Shown here: positions 38,801 through 52,900 of the stretch, piece after piece | Layout: every line of letters begins with the position of its first letter | Position numbering within the stretch: the stretch's first letter is position 1 | Source: Delphinapterus leucas | Taxonomy: Eukaryota > Chordata > Mammalia > Artiodactyla > Monodontidae | Assembly: GCF_002288925.2 (NCBI RefSeq) | Contig: NW_022098037.1 | Location: 2,382,384-2,446,383, forward strand | Length of the DNA: 64,000 nucleotides | Direction: 5' to 3' | Translations under genes and position numbers: made by a program | Notes under the pieces: model-generated | Database searches by the model: none | What the model was told of the DNA's origin: nothing | Seen by the model: only the letters and a program-made list of their open reading frames with translations

Positions 38801-41800
38801 CTGTCTTCTCAGAGCCCTCCAGTTACAAGGACTTTAAGCAAGACAGAATTATGTTCAGATTTCCAGTTTTGAAGAGGTTATTGCTGCAGTAGTGTGAAGG
38901 ATGGATAGCAAGCCATTGAGAATGGAAATGGGCAGTAGCTCAGGTGACAGATGATTGGTGCTTGAAATAAGACACTGGGAATGAAGAAGAGGGAGGAATG
39001 GAGTTGAACAGATACTGTATATTTACAAGTGTGTGTATGTATGTATGTTTGTATGTGTACATGCATATATATATATTGTCATATATGTATCAGAGACTAT
39101 AAAGCTATAAGAATGTGAATGTACATTCCTATCTCTGTGAAGGGGAGGCTTTTCTAAGTGTAGGAACAACGTCATAAGTCATGGGACAAGTTTGATGTAT
39201 TTAAGTACATAAAAATCTAAAATCTGACAAAAAGCAAGACGATAAAAATCAACAAAGTTGAAAAGAAAATGGGGAAAATATTTATGTCTATGAGAGCATT
39301 AATGTCCTTATTATATTAAGATCGATTGCAAATTAGTATTTTAAAAATCTTAATAGCCCAATAGAAAATAAGCAAAATAGATTAATGGGCAATTCACAAA
39401 AGAAGGAAGACAAATGGTCACTTAGCATTTTTCAACCGAGAACCTTTAAAGCGTGAACAACAATAAAATACAAATTCTTTTATAAAGTAGCAGTTTTTAA
39501 AAATAATAGTAGTCAGGGTACTTGGAAATTGGAAATAACCTAAGTGTCCATCATTAGATTATTTAGATAAATTGATATACTCGTACATTCATATATTATC
39601 CAGCTATTAAAATCATGTAGTAGAAGATATTAATAACACAGCTAACTTTATAATAATAAAGTATGGTCCCAAGTTTGCTGTTGGTACTTTACTCAAACGC
39701 AAACATACATATACACAGAAAAATACTTAAAGGGATATCCTCCAAATTATTAACCAGTTTTTCTCTAGGTGGTAGGATTATGGATGGTTTTTCTTTTCCT
39801 TTTTGTGATTTGTTTTTTAAAGAAACATTTCCAAATATTTATAGCAGGGGTCAGCAAATTATGACCTATAGGCTGACTGTTATTTTTCCTAGAAATATCT
39901 TGAATATGGAACAAGATAGGGACTTAACAAATGCTGTTGATACTAAAATGAGTTAATACTTATTTTAAATATAATTTAGATAAACATTTCATTTATCCAG
40001 GATCATTACATATTCTCTTGATATTCTAAATAGATGATGATTTAATAGATGTAGAAAGTTCAGAAATGAAGGTCTGTTATCAAAGAGATAGAGGTGAGTT
40101 ATTGACAGAAACCAGTGTGGCTACGTAAGGGTCTTTTAAAAACTTATATGTAAAAGATGCTCAAATGTATGGTACATGAATGAATGTGTGAGTCATGAAC
40201 CTGTGAGAATAGTAGCAACACCTACTATGTACCTGGCTTTTTGCAGAAATGCTATTTAATCCTTAAAGTAACCTTGACAGGCAAACAAAAGTGTTTTCTA
40301 TGTTGTTCACAAGAACACTGAGGCTTGGAGAGTTTAAGAAGTTTTTACTGAAGTCATACAGAGTTTGGCTCTACTTGAACGCAGGTTCATCTGAGAGGAA
40401 GATTTATGGTTATCTTTAGTCTTGTTTTTCTTTTCTAAATGAGTTGTCATATAGGTCCACAGAATTTGAGGCAATATATGGAATTTAGGTTTTGACTTAA
40501 ATTCATTTTAAATTATTTATTAAATTTTACAGTGGTCCCTCCTTATCTGTGGGCGGTGCGTTCCAAGACCCCCAGTGCATGCCTGAAACTGCAGTTAGTA
40601 CCGAACCCTGTATATACTATGTGCTTTTCTACACATGCATACCTATAATAAAATTTAATTTATAAATTAGGCACAGTAAGAGATTAACAACAATAATAAA
40701 ATAGAACAATTATAACAATATACTGTAATAAAAGTTTAGTGAATGTGGTCTCTCTCTCTCTCTCAAAATATCTTACTCTACAAATTTAACGCCATTTCCA
40801 TCCTAACTAAGCATTTATCACACACTGTGGCTATAACTCACAGTTTGAGGTGCGCAGCAAAACTAGCATTAATTTCTTTATCCTTCCTCATAATTTCACG
40901 GTTAGAAGATTCATTCTTACCATAGTTTTTTTTCTTTTCTTATTATGATTAAGTTGAGAACTTTTACCTTTTCACTTAATGGAAGCACTGCACCCAGCCT
41001 CTCTTTGGCATATCTGAATCGCCAATATCATTAGTGTTGCACTTTGGAGCCATTATTAAGGTTACTTGAACACAAGCACTGCAATACCTTGATAGTTGAT
41101 TTGACAGCTGAGATGCCTACTAAGTGACTAATGGGCAGGATACCCTGGACAAAGGGATGATTCACATCCTGGCGGACTGGAGTGAGATTTCATCATGCTA
41201 CTTAGTGCTCAATTTAATATTTTTGAATTGTTTATTGCTGGAATTTTCCATTTAATATTTTTGGACTGTGGTTGACCACGGTACGTACCTGAAACCATGG
41301 AAAGTGAAGTTGTGGACAAGGTAGGGACTACTGTATATAAAACGGTAAGCTCCTTGTTCCCTGCTGTATTCAAGCAGATTCTGGATGGCCCGTATTTTAA
41401 GGATGTTTTAGCAAATTACTACTGTGCCTAAGAGGTTGAACTTTATGAACTTTGAGTATCTGGAAGGTCTGTGATTTTATGGTGATGTTTTGTTTTTAAT
41501 GTTCTGCTTGTGCATTTTATCCAAATTTAGATTATGTGAAGGGCTATAACTATATGAACTCTTAAAATGCTACAGAAGTCTTTTACAAATTAATATTTTG
41601 CTTATGTTTAGGTAGGTTGATATATGACTCTGCAAACATTATAATTCACTAAGGCTCTATATCTTTTATATAGTCAAGGTCCATGTAGTTTATTTTTTCT
41701 TGAGTGTAGACCAGAGGAAAGATTTGTCTATTCAAATGGATATGCTTTTCCTCAACAAAAATGGAAAATATAAACCAAAATTTTGTTTGTACTTTAGCCA

Positions 41801-44800
41801 TATGAAAATGAGGAGCCCAATTTCATGGTTGACCGTAGTGATTATCTTACCTGAGGTGTCGGGTTACAAATACTAGTTTCCTTAGACAGAATTTGTGTTA
41901 TGTTATTCCTAAATATTTTTTTGTTGTTGAGGGCTAATACTTACTATTTTGAAACATCTTAGAAGTAGAATATGAGTTTTTTAATATATAAAAGCTAGTG
42001 GTTTTAAATCTTTTTGGAGTGCGATAGATTAGATAGAACAAACAAAAAGCCCTCAGGTTTGACTTTTGTTCTGTGGCAGTTTTATCTGGGACCTATATGT
42101 GTAGTTGATACCTGCCATCTAGAACATGATTCATTGCTTGACTCCGGACTGTAACTAAACTGTTTGAAGGTGTCTTATAGCTAGTTTCCCACTCTTGTGG
42201 ATTCTACTTAATATTCATTTCTATACTTACATTGCTATTTCTGTGGGGGGGAAAAATAGCTTAAATGTAAAATACTTAATTCTCAGCACGATAAATGATA
42301 ATATCAGTCAAGTTTGAAAGCAACATTTTAGTAAAAGTAGATAAAATTCATCCAGTTTTAATCTAAGACCTGTTTACTCAAACTGGATCTTTGTATATTC
42401 TTGTCCAGCAGAAACTAGAAAGAATGTCTCCACTGCCTCTAGAGATGAGTGTTTTAGAGAAAGGCTAGCTTTGCCCTCAGGCCAAAGCTTTTGAAAGAAT
42501 GGGTATATAGTCCATCCCCAGTCTAGAGTGTTGCCAATTCCCCTTTGTGTTTTAATTTTTTATTGTGCTTCAAGTGTTGAATTGCCAGCACATCAGTTTC
42601 AAGCATATCCAGATATCAAAAATATATACTGAAAAGAAATGCAAAATATTACTGCTTATTCTCTACCAGCGTTCCCTTATACTTATTCATGATTTGACTG
42701 TGACTGGGCCTTTTATTTAGGTGGAATGTTCTAATCCTGTTGAATTAATGTAGTTTACCTCAATATATTGTATTTTTCTTCTGAAAAAGAGGTGACTGAG
42801 GTAACTCTACTCCAACATAATAAAATCATGACAAATATTCAGTTACTAGAATTAAGATGTCTTAGGGTCATCTTATAGCCCACTAAAGGATTTTATGGTT
42901 GTCATGATTGAAACCTGTTATGCGATAAACCAGAGAAGTTCTAAATCCCTTGTGAATAATGTGGTTGGCCATATTTATACTTTATATAAAATGTTCTTAT
43001 GTATGCTTACAATTCCGTAAAATTTATTTTTATTTTCATAGTCTGTTCGGCGCTTGAAGTATTCCTTGTTTAAGAAGTCGCTACTGGGCAGTGTTTCGGA
43101 TAATGGAATAGTAACTCTCTGGGATGTGAATAGTCAGAGTCCATACCATAACTTTGACAGTACACATAAAGCTCCAGGTTCAGGCATCTGTTTTTCTCCT
43201 GTCAATGAATTGCTATTTGTAACTATAGGCTTGGATAAAAGAATCATTCTCTATGACACTTCAAGTAAGAAGTAAGTATAACATGCTCATTTCTTAATTT
43301 AGTAACAAATAATTCTTTCATTAGCAGCCATATTTGTGATTTGTATAGACCTCTGATTAATGTTAGAAGATGTAAAGTTTGTGTATTTGTTATCTAATAA
43401 GGTAGAATTTTTTTTTTTTTCCCATGCAGAAAAAACTAGATGAGATGTGGGTGTTCTTTAGAGCAGCGGTCCCCAACCTTCTTGGCACCAGGGCCCGGTT
43501 TTGTGGACGGGGTGGGATGGGGTGGGGGTTGGGGAGATGGCTTAGGCCATAATGCAAGTGCAGAGCAGCAGATGAAGCTTTGCTCGCTCGCCCTCAGTCC
43601 GCTCACTTCCTACTGTGTGCAGCGCGGGCCGCGGACCCGAACCCGTCCGTGGCCTGGGGGTTGGGGACCCCTGCTTTAGAGTACTTCTGGATGATGAATG
43701 TTGAGGGGTAGCATGTTAATGATTTCACATCTTTATTTTAGCATGCATGCATATTACTCTTTTTCAGAATACAACTAAATTTGTATATTTTTAAAGCAAT
43801 ATGATTAATTTGCTTTAAAATTAATTCATTATCTAGAGCAGGGTTTCTAAACTGTTGACATTTTGGGCTGGATAATTCTTGGTTGTGGGGAGCTGTCCTG
43901 AGCATTGTAGGATATTCAGCAGCATCCCTGGCCTCTACTTACTAGATGTCAGTAGTACTCCCCAAATTAAAAGTAGTAAAATTACCCCCGGTTGAGAACC
44001 ACTGATATAGAGCTAAAGGGTACATAATTCTCTAAGTATCTAGGTCTGTTATGCCTTCTTGTTCTTCTTACAGTTATAAGTGTGCTTGGTTAGCTTAAAA
44101 AACAAAAAAAACTGGAAGACTGCAAGAGGTTTATTCAAGACACCTAACAATATCTAATGATCATGTGAAAGGAAGTGGCATTATTATAATATTACTGCTA
44201 GGGAAGGACCTACTGTGAGCCCCTTTTTAAAGTTTACTGTTACTTATTTTACTCTTCTTTTTTTTTTTTTATTCTTTTCTTTTTGAACTAATTTACTGAG
44301 AACCCTAACAGTAAACCATTCCTCTCGTATACCTGACACTCCAGCAAGGAGTTCAGCTTCAGCAGATCAGTATCCATACTTCTGTATTAGCTTCTGGGAG
44401 GATTAAACCTTATGAATCCTTTTAGCTTTTGGGTCAAGAGATGCATAACCAAGAGCAAAGTAGCAGCTGCTTCCTTGTCAAAGGTCATAATCCTCTTGAG
44501 GCCTAAGCAGGTCACTAAATGGAAAGGGGATACTTAGAGCCTCCTTAACCCTGAGGCTATAGAGCCCTTATTTGTGGAGTAACATGCAGGAATTCTATCA
44601 CGTTCACTGCCAAAATAATAATTACTCAAAGAAATAGGTCCTGTTTCTAGAAGATATAGAATGTATTGTATCTATTGGAAGTGAATAGAAAAATAGGTTG
44701 GAGTGCTTAGCAGTTCCTTTACATGCCATTGTAGTAGAAATGGCTCCAGGTCTAATACTGCATTTCTGCTTTAAACAAACATTTGAGATGGGTATCCCAA

Positions 44801-47800
44801 GTAACTTTGCCGAAATCTAAGTAACTTTGGTTTTGGTTTACAGTTGTTTATATGTCGTATAAGCTTATATATATACATTCACATATCTACATATACTTTG
44901 CTCTCCTTTCCAAAGGCTAGTGAAAACTTTAGTGGCTGACGCTCCTCTAACTGCAGTAGATTTCATGCCTGATGGAGCCACTTTGTCTATTGGATCTTCC
45001 CGTGGGAAAATATATCAATATGATTTAAGGATGTTGAAATCACCCGTTAAAACCATCAGTGCACATAAGACATCTGTGCAATGTATAGCATTTCAGTACT
45101 CCACTGTCCTTTCTAAGGTAAGATATTTTCTTTTCTTTTCAGCATTTTTGATTTTACTAAATAAATCTAGTTCTGAATATAGAAATCATATGTTGTCAAT
45201 TAAACACAGTGTAGTTTTGCTTCATAATAATTTTTATATCAAAGCATTGTAAATAATTTTAGCACAAATCCATTTGATACTTAGTTTTAAAACTTTTTTT
45301 GCACTTTTCACATTTCTCTCTTCAAAAATATTAAAAGGTTTTTATGGTTCAGAGGGAAACTCTCACATCCACCAGCAAGCTTAAGATTTCTAAGGGAAAA
45401 ACAATATTTTTTAAACTAATAGGGAATTTATGAAATATTAATGTCTCGTGTGGAGCATTAGAAACCTGATCTTTTAAATATTCCCTTCCGTTTCAGTCAG
45501 GTTTAAATAAAGGCTGTTCAAATAAGCCCACAGCTGTGAACAAACGTACTGTTAACGTGAGCACTGCTAGTGGAGGAGTCCAGAATTCTGGAGTTGTCAG
45601 AGAAGCAGCTACCACTTCCATTGCCACAGTTCTGCCACAGCCCACGACAGCAGTTGTGGGGAAAGGAACAGTTGCTCTTCAAGACAAAGCAGGTAAATGT
45701 TGTTTATATCTAGTATTTGGAGTTCCCATCCTGTCTCCTCCCCAAATGGATATCATTATCACTTTCTTTAAGAACCTAGAACTTAAATTCACTTGAGTAT
45801 TTAGGTAAAATTATTAGTAGATAGTGAAAATTGAAAAAGTGAAAAATTTAACTTTAGCTATAAATGTTTAAAAGGTTAATGAAAGGTATTTCACTTACTC
45901 TGTTTAGCTGAACTTCCGTTGTAAGATATTTTAAAAACAGAATAATGCCCTCTCAGAAGTACCGCTACAGACTAGATGACTTTTCATTGTGCTTTTAGAT
46001 TAATCAGTAGATAATATGAAACTTTGATGCTTTCATTATGATTTGATCTCAGTTAAAAAAAAAAAGCTATTAATGGCCCTTATACTTCATTTTTCAGGCT
46101 GGAAAGTAAGTCAGGTGATGAAATGAATATATTTAAGTACTGAATAGTACCTGGCACATATTAAGCCGTAAGTTAGTCATTTGTTAAATAAAAATAAATG
46201 AAAATGTTGAAATTTTTAAGGAATTTCTTCTACTCTGATAATCGTATTGATGAAACAGTTCTTAAAGAAGAGTTCATTTAGACTTTGTGAAGGTATAATA
46301 TGGTGATAAGCTTCCCCATACTTATTGTAGAAGATATTCTTTGCCTACAGTAAAGATCGTAATTCTCTAAATTCCTGAAAGCCTTTTTGTTTTTATTTTA
46401 AGAAGTTATGCTATACTGTCAACTTTCAACATATTTTTAAAAGTCTGCATGATATACCAGTATGTCTCTAAAGTATTCTTACCAGAAATGAATGTACTCA
46501 TGTCTTTTTGAATTTTCAGGACAAGTACTTAAATTGAGCACAAATATTTGTTGGTGCTTTTTCAGTATGAGTTTACTATTCCCAAGTATAAGCAAAACTT
46601 TAATTTGTTAGTCTTGGTAGTGTAGAATTTTTTAAAAAATATAATAAGTATATTCACTATAAATTATCTTTGAATATCTATATCATCCTTACATAAAAAT
46701 CATTATATATTATGTAGAAAAATAGTAAGGTCCTTATTTAAGAACTCCTAGAAACTAATACTATTGCTATCTGTTTAAAAGAAGAAATAATGTTTGCCAA
46801 GATGTTGAATTAACTATGTTATGAAAATTGGTGTTAGTTTAAAAAATTACTATTTATTTTATTCATAATTTTCAAAAATTAAAATAAAGATTCTCTCATT
46901 TATTGTAAACTTTCTGAAGTCTCAATGTCTTTCATTTAGTTTTTAATAAGGAAGTTTATGTGTAACAATGGCAGCATTAATTAGATATGGAAGACTTGGG
47001 TCTGCAGGGCCACCAATTAGTGATAATTCTTGGCTGATTAGCAGTTTCTGGCAAAATGCATGCTTACTGTGCACCCACAAAGACAAATTTCGGTTTATTG
47101 ATTTTATTTTGAAATAATTGCAAACTTACAGAAAAGTTTCAATAATAATACAAAGAACTCTTGAGTTCTAGTATATCCTTTAGCAGATTCACCATTTTAT
47201 AAATTTTACCACATTTGCTGCATCATTTTCTCTCTCTCAACTCACACACATGTACATTTTTCCCCCTGTGAAACATTGAGAGTATGTTAGACTTCAGTCT
47301 CAGATCTATCACCTTCCTGCCTGGATGACTTTAGGCAGTTTTCTTTTTTATATATATATTTTTTATTGGGGTATAGTTGTTTTACAATGTTGTGTTAGTT
47401 TCTGCTGTACAGCGAAGTGGAGTTCCCTGTGCTATACAGCAGGTTCTTATTAGTAGGCAGTTTTCTTAACCATGCTTTTTTCTCATTTTTCTCTTCCATA
47501 GATAATATTTAACATTTGGGGTTATTGTGAAAATCAGAGAAAATGTATCAAAAGGGCATAGCACATGTAGGCACTCAATAAATTATAGTGTTGCTAATAT
47601 TGTCGTTATGATCATCATTATTGCTATTACTTTAAGCATGGTGTAAAATAAATTTAAAATTTGAAATAAGTTCGTATGGCTTCTACTGAAGGTGTCCTAA
47701 TTTAGTTATTGAAAAGAACCTCTGCAGGTACTTCCCTGATGGTGCCATGGTTAAGAATCCGCCTGCCAATGCAGGGGACATGGGTTCCATCCTTGGTTCG

Positions 47801-49879
47801 GGAAGATCCCACATGTCACGAAGCAACTAAGCTGGCGTGCCACAGCTACTGAGCCTGCACTCTAGAGCCCGCGAGCCACAACTACTGAGCCTGCATGCCA
47901 CAACTACTGAAGCCTGTGCGCCTAGAGACCATGCTCCGCGACAAGAGAAGCCACTGCAATGAGCAGCCTGTGCACCACAACGAAGAGTAGCCCCCACTCT
48001 CCACAACTAGAGAAAGCCCGCGCACAGCCTTGAAGACCCAACACAGCCAAAAAAAAATAAATATATTTTTAAAAAAGAACCACTGTCTGCAGACTTGTTG
48101 CTAGTGCTCATTTTCAGTAGGAAACAGCCATTTAAGAAGAGAAAAATAAGGCTTTAGCACTATTTTCAAATGATACCAAGCTTCTATTTCATAAAGTTCC
48201 AGAGACTAGAGTTATGCATCAAACATGTTGAGGACCTAGAAAAGGGAGAGAAATTTCTTCTTTATAACCGATTACACTCTTGGTATAAACACCCTTCAAT
48301 GACAGTGATGTACAAATGTTTGGTCATAACTTTTGTGAGGTTATTAGGTTTATTTCATTAGCCAGGCTTGGACATTTTTGAATATTGTGAACAAAGCTAA
48401 TCTTTGTTTTTATCCCAGGCTTTTCAGTTTTCATTTGGGACCAAGATGGCAAATAAAACAGTTTTAAAAATGTAAGACAGTAATGTGCTACCGATTCAAA
48501 TGCCAAGATTTCATCAAAGTTCTTGAATCTCTAGAACTCAGTCCTTGACCCAAAAATGAGCAAGAAGTTACTGAGCCTGCAGAGTTCCTATTATAACGTC
48601 CTTGCCCTAAAGTCATGCAATATATACTGAGAGAGGAAGTAAACTGCATGCCTCTTTATTGTTGTCTACTGTACTATTCTTTATGAGTTTGGTATTCTGG
48701 TTTCCTTCCTCTCAGTAAACTATCCCAAGGTTAATGAAGTCATTTAAGGTCAGTAACGCTGAGAGCAGTGTTAGGTTCCCACTGTTAGTGAAGAAAAAAA
48801 TAAAAAGGGGAAAAAAGAGACCCATTCACTGCAAGCTGGGGAAAGGAACTAACGTTGCTTGAAAACTGCTATATGTTAGGCATTGTACTATATGCCTTAG
48901 AGACTTTTTTTTTAATCACTGGTAGATGATCCTAACAGTGAGTCAGTCACTAACAAAAATAAGTTGTTTAAGAAAAGTACATGAATTATTTAGAAAAGTT
49001 CTATCAAAGTAGATTTAAAAAGTGGTGTTATATGAGCAAATAAGTTATTTGCTTTTGAGGAGCCCTTCATTCCATGAAAAGGATGTTTAACTGAGCTATT
49101 GTTATATTCTGCTTTCTTTTCCTGATGCCCACAGTTGTAGTGTTACCAATGATATAGGTAAGGCATTCATTTTTAGAGCCTAGCTTCTCATGATAAATTT
49201 ATTATGAGAAATAATAAAAATGTTTATTTTTATATCCAATTTCTATAAGGTCTGCCTCGAAGCATAAACACAGATATTTTATCTAAGGAAACAGAGAGTG
49301 GGAAAACCCAGGATTTCTCCAGCTTTGATGATACTGGAAAAAGTAGTTTAGGTGACATGTTCTCACCTATCAGAGATGGTAAGTCTGTTCAGATCAGAGG
49401 ATCATGTCCTCTTGCTTGGGTCGTCATGACATTTTTATTCTGGCTAAAAGATGTGGATAATAGCTTCAGTCTCACTCTATTCATGACAGTTGCTAGTTTT
49501 CTCAATCCCTGAGATGGTATCTTTCCCTTTGCCCAGATATTTCAAATGTTATCATTCCAAAATACATGCTAGTAATTTTCACATGGGAACCAAGCAAATA
49601 GCTCTCAAGTTAGCATTTTCATTTCCACAGAAGTTTCTTAAAGGAAGTTTTGCCTCCATAGGCAATCTTTTACTTGTATCTACTTCTAAATAAATCTTCC
49701 CCAAATCTTGGATATTTTGATAGGCAAAAAATATCTTCCTAACATAAAAAAATTTGTTTGTTTCTTTGATTATTAGTATTTAACTGGTATTAAATGTTTT
49801 CATGGAGAAATATGGCTGGGGGTTAGATTGCCTCATCTTTTACGCTAACTATATATGAAAGTACCATACACATACACAC

Positions 49880-49935
<56 letters not shown>

Positions 49936-52900
49936 CCCATTGCTAGTAGACGTTGCCATTAAAAAGAAAAAAGCCAAAAAAACCTTTGCCAGTTTGTTAA
50001 ACGGAAACATATATCGTTGTTCACTCTATATGAACTAGGCATATGGTTTGGCTGTGCTATTTTGGTGCTAATGTTCATACTGTTTTCTTTACTGGGATAG
50101 TCTCACTACTAATAGCAGTATTATTAACAGTATGGGTTAATTTCTAGAAGACGATTTGGCAGACTTAAATATTCATTCTTTTTGTCCTGTTAATTCCATT
50201 TCTATAAATTTACCTAAGAAAATATTCAGAGAAGCCCACAGAGATTTGTGTGTATACTGTTTATTTATAGTATTGAAAAACAGGAGTGAATCTAAATGTC
50301 ATCAGTAGCAGGGTGTTTAAATTATTACATCCACTCATGATCTTATAAAATTTAACTTTTTGCTTTAAAATTGTCTGGTTTCAAAATTTTCTTCAACTAA
50401 TTTCATAAGCAGAAAGAATAAATATATATGTAGTGGTACAGAATCATTGAGTGTCTTCTGCCTTACCCCAGCTTGAAAATGACTCCTTGAATTGCCCGGT
50501 CAAATTGCTATCTTCCATCTAATAAAAGAGGAAGGATTCCTTTCAGGATGAAGAGAGGTCATACTACCTAGTTGAGGGGTAAAGAGAGGAGAGATGTGGG
50601 CAAAGGAGGTAAAAATGGCTTGGGCTGGAGTTGAGAAAGGTTTTGGAGGTTAGTACCCAATTGTGGAGCTTCGTTTATGAGAACTGCTGGAGTAATTTTT
50701 TAATTGAAGGGGCTTTTTGAAAGTGTTCGAGTTATAAATGAAATCCTTTTTAATGGTTTTTGAAAGTAATAAAGGATATAAATTCCTTTTTAATTGCTTT
50801 TGCTGTTTAAAAAGATATGATTAGAATTTGAGCCATAGGCCCTTCGTTTATTAGAGTTTGATATTATTGATAAGAAAAAGACATGGATACTAAATATAGT
50901 ACTGGTTTTCACTGTCAAGAGATTTGTGTTTTAATCTCAAAGATTCAACACTACTTAGGTAAAAGTCTTAATCTGTTTGTGCTTCAATTTCTTCATCTTT
51001 TAAATAAGAGTACCTCTGCTTTTGTTAGGAAAAAATGAGTAACTTATATAAAAGTGTCTGTGTTGTGCGATTACTAGGTATAATACACACATGCAGATAC
51101 ATGAATGGATGGAGAGATGGATGATAGTCCTACTAATATGATAATCATGTATGATAATCAGTTTATTGGCCATGTGAATTTCTGGTGAATTTTTTAATGA
51201 CCTTTGCCCATTTTTCTATTAATCTGTTAAAATGGAGTTAAGCAATTTTTGGTTATTATTTGGTAAATGAATAATATTACAGTATTGAAATATTCTTAAA
51301 CATGTTCTACCATTGAAAAAATTTTAATGAAACCTTATATTTTTAATAACATTGTGTTGCTTACAAAATATTTTTACATTATTTCAATTGATCCTCAAAA
51401 CAGTCTTGTGAAATGGTCAGGGCATTGTCCCCGTTATATAGGTACAGAAACTGAAGCATAATTATATTAAAGTCTTGTCCAAGGTGACAGAGCTATTCAG
51501 TGGTATAAGCAGAACTGGATTACAGGTCTCTGGAGCCTACTCCAGTGCTTTTTCTAGTATACCTTGCTGCCTCATTAAATGACTATACACAGAATTATCT
51601 TTGCTGCTATGCATGAAGCTAAAAGAATGAAAAGGGAAGTTTATATGAATACTAGCTTTACCTTCACTCAGATTTTTCTTCTTAAAATTATTAGTCCCTG
51701 AACTCTTTGGGGAACGAATAGGAAGCCTAAATTGCTATGGCTTCTTTTTCACTATTTTTTAAATTTTATTTTCTAATTTTATTATAGATGCTGTAGTTAA
51801 CAAAGGAAGTGATGAGTCCGTAGGCAAAGGAGATGGTAAGAACTGTTGAGAAGTATTTTTGTCAAAGTTGAAAGTGATTTTGTGTTATCTACTGCTGTGT
51901 AACAAACAAATTACCCCAATATTTTGAAGCTTAAAAGAACACTTACCATCTCATAATTGTGGGTGAAAAATCCAAGCATGGCTTAGTTGGGTACCTTTGG
52001 CTTCAGATGTCTCATGATGTTTTAATTAGGGTATCAGCAGGGCTGCAGTCATCTCAAGGCTTGACTGGGCAAGGATCTGCTTCCAAACTCATTCATGTGG
52101 CTATTGCCCGAAGATATCAGTTCCTACCTATGTGGGCCTCTCCACAGGGCAGCTGACAACACGGCAGCTGGCTTCTCTCAGGGCTGGTGTGAGAAAGTGA
52201 GAGGGCACTCAAGATGGAAGCCACAGTGTGTTTGTAACTTAATCTTGGAAGTGAGATCTGCCACTCTTGCTATACACTCTTTGTTAGAAGCAAGTTCCTA
52301 GGTCCAACCCACATTCCAAGGGAGGTGATTACACGAGGCCATGGATCCGTGGCAGGAGGCGGAGATCATGAGGAACCATCTTAGAGGCTACCTACCAAGA
52401 TATACCACAGACATATACCAAATTAACAGTTTTGTCAAAAACTTTTATTTACTAAAACATTCATTGTATTTTGCAGTTTTCAATGTATCTTCACATACAA
52501 TATCTCTTTTAAGCCTCACCACTCAGGGAGGTGGATATCATCATTCACATTTACAGATCACTTAACAGTCACAGAGAGTTTTACGACTTTTACCCAAAAA
52601 CTCAAATGAAATAAGGGGTAGAGCTGATAAGTGAACCTGTTTTCTGAATCGAAATCCCATGTCTTTCTACCGTATTAACATGTCTATTGTGTTAAGTGCT
52701 TTTCTTAAATATCCAAGATTGGGGAACATCCCATATAAGTGCTAGTTTTTTTCTCCTCTTTTTCAGGCCTTGACTTTCTACCACAGTTGAACTCAGTGTT
52801 TCCTCCAAGAAAAAATCCAGTACCTTCAAGCACTTCAGTGTTGCATTCTAGTCCTCTTAATGTCTTTATGGGGTCTCCAGGGAAAGAAGAAAATGAAAAT

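Noticed and set aside
40780..41060. Possible domesticated transposase exon
   Set aside because: The antisense frame is broken by frameshifts and deletions and has no splice sites joining it to NEDD1.
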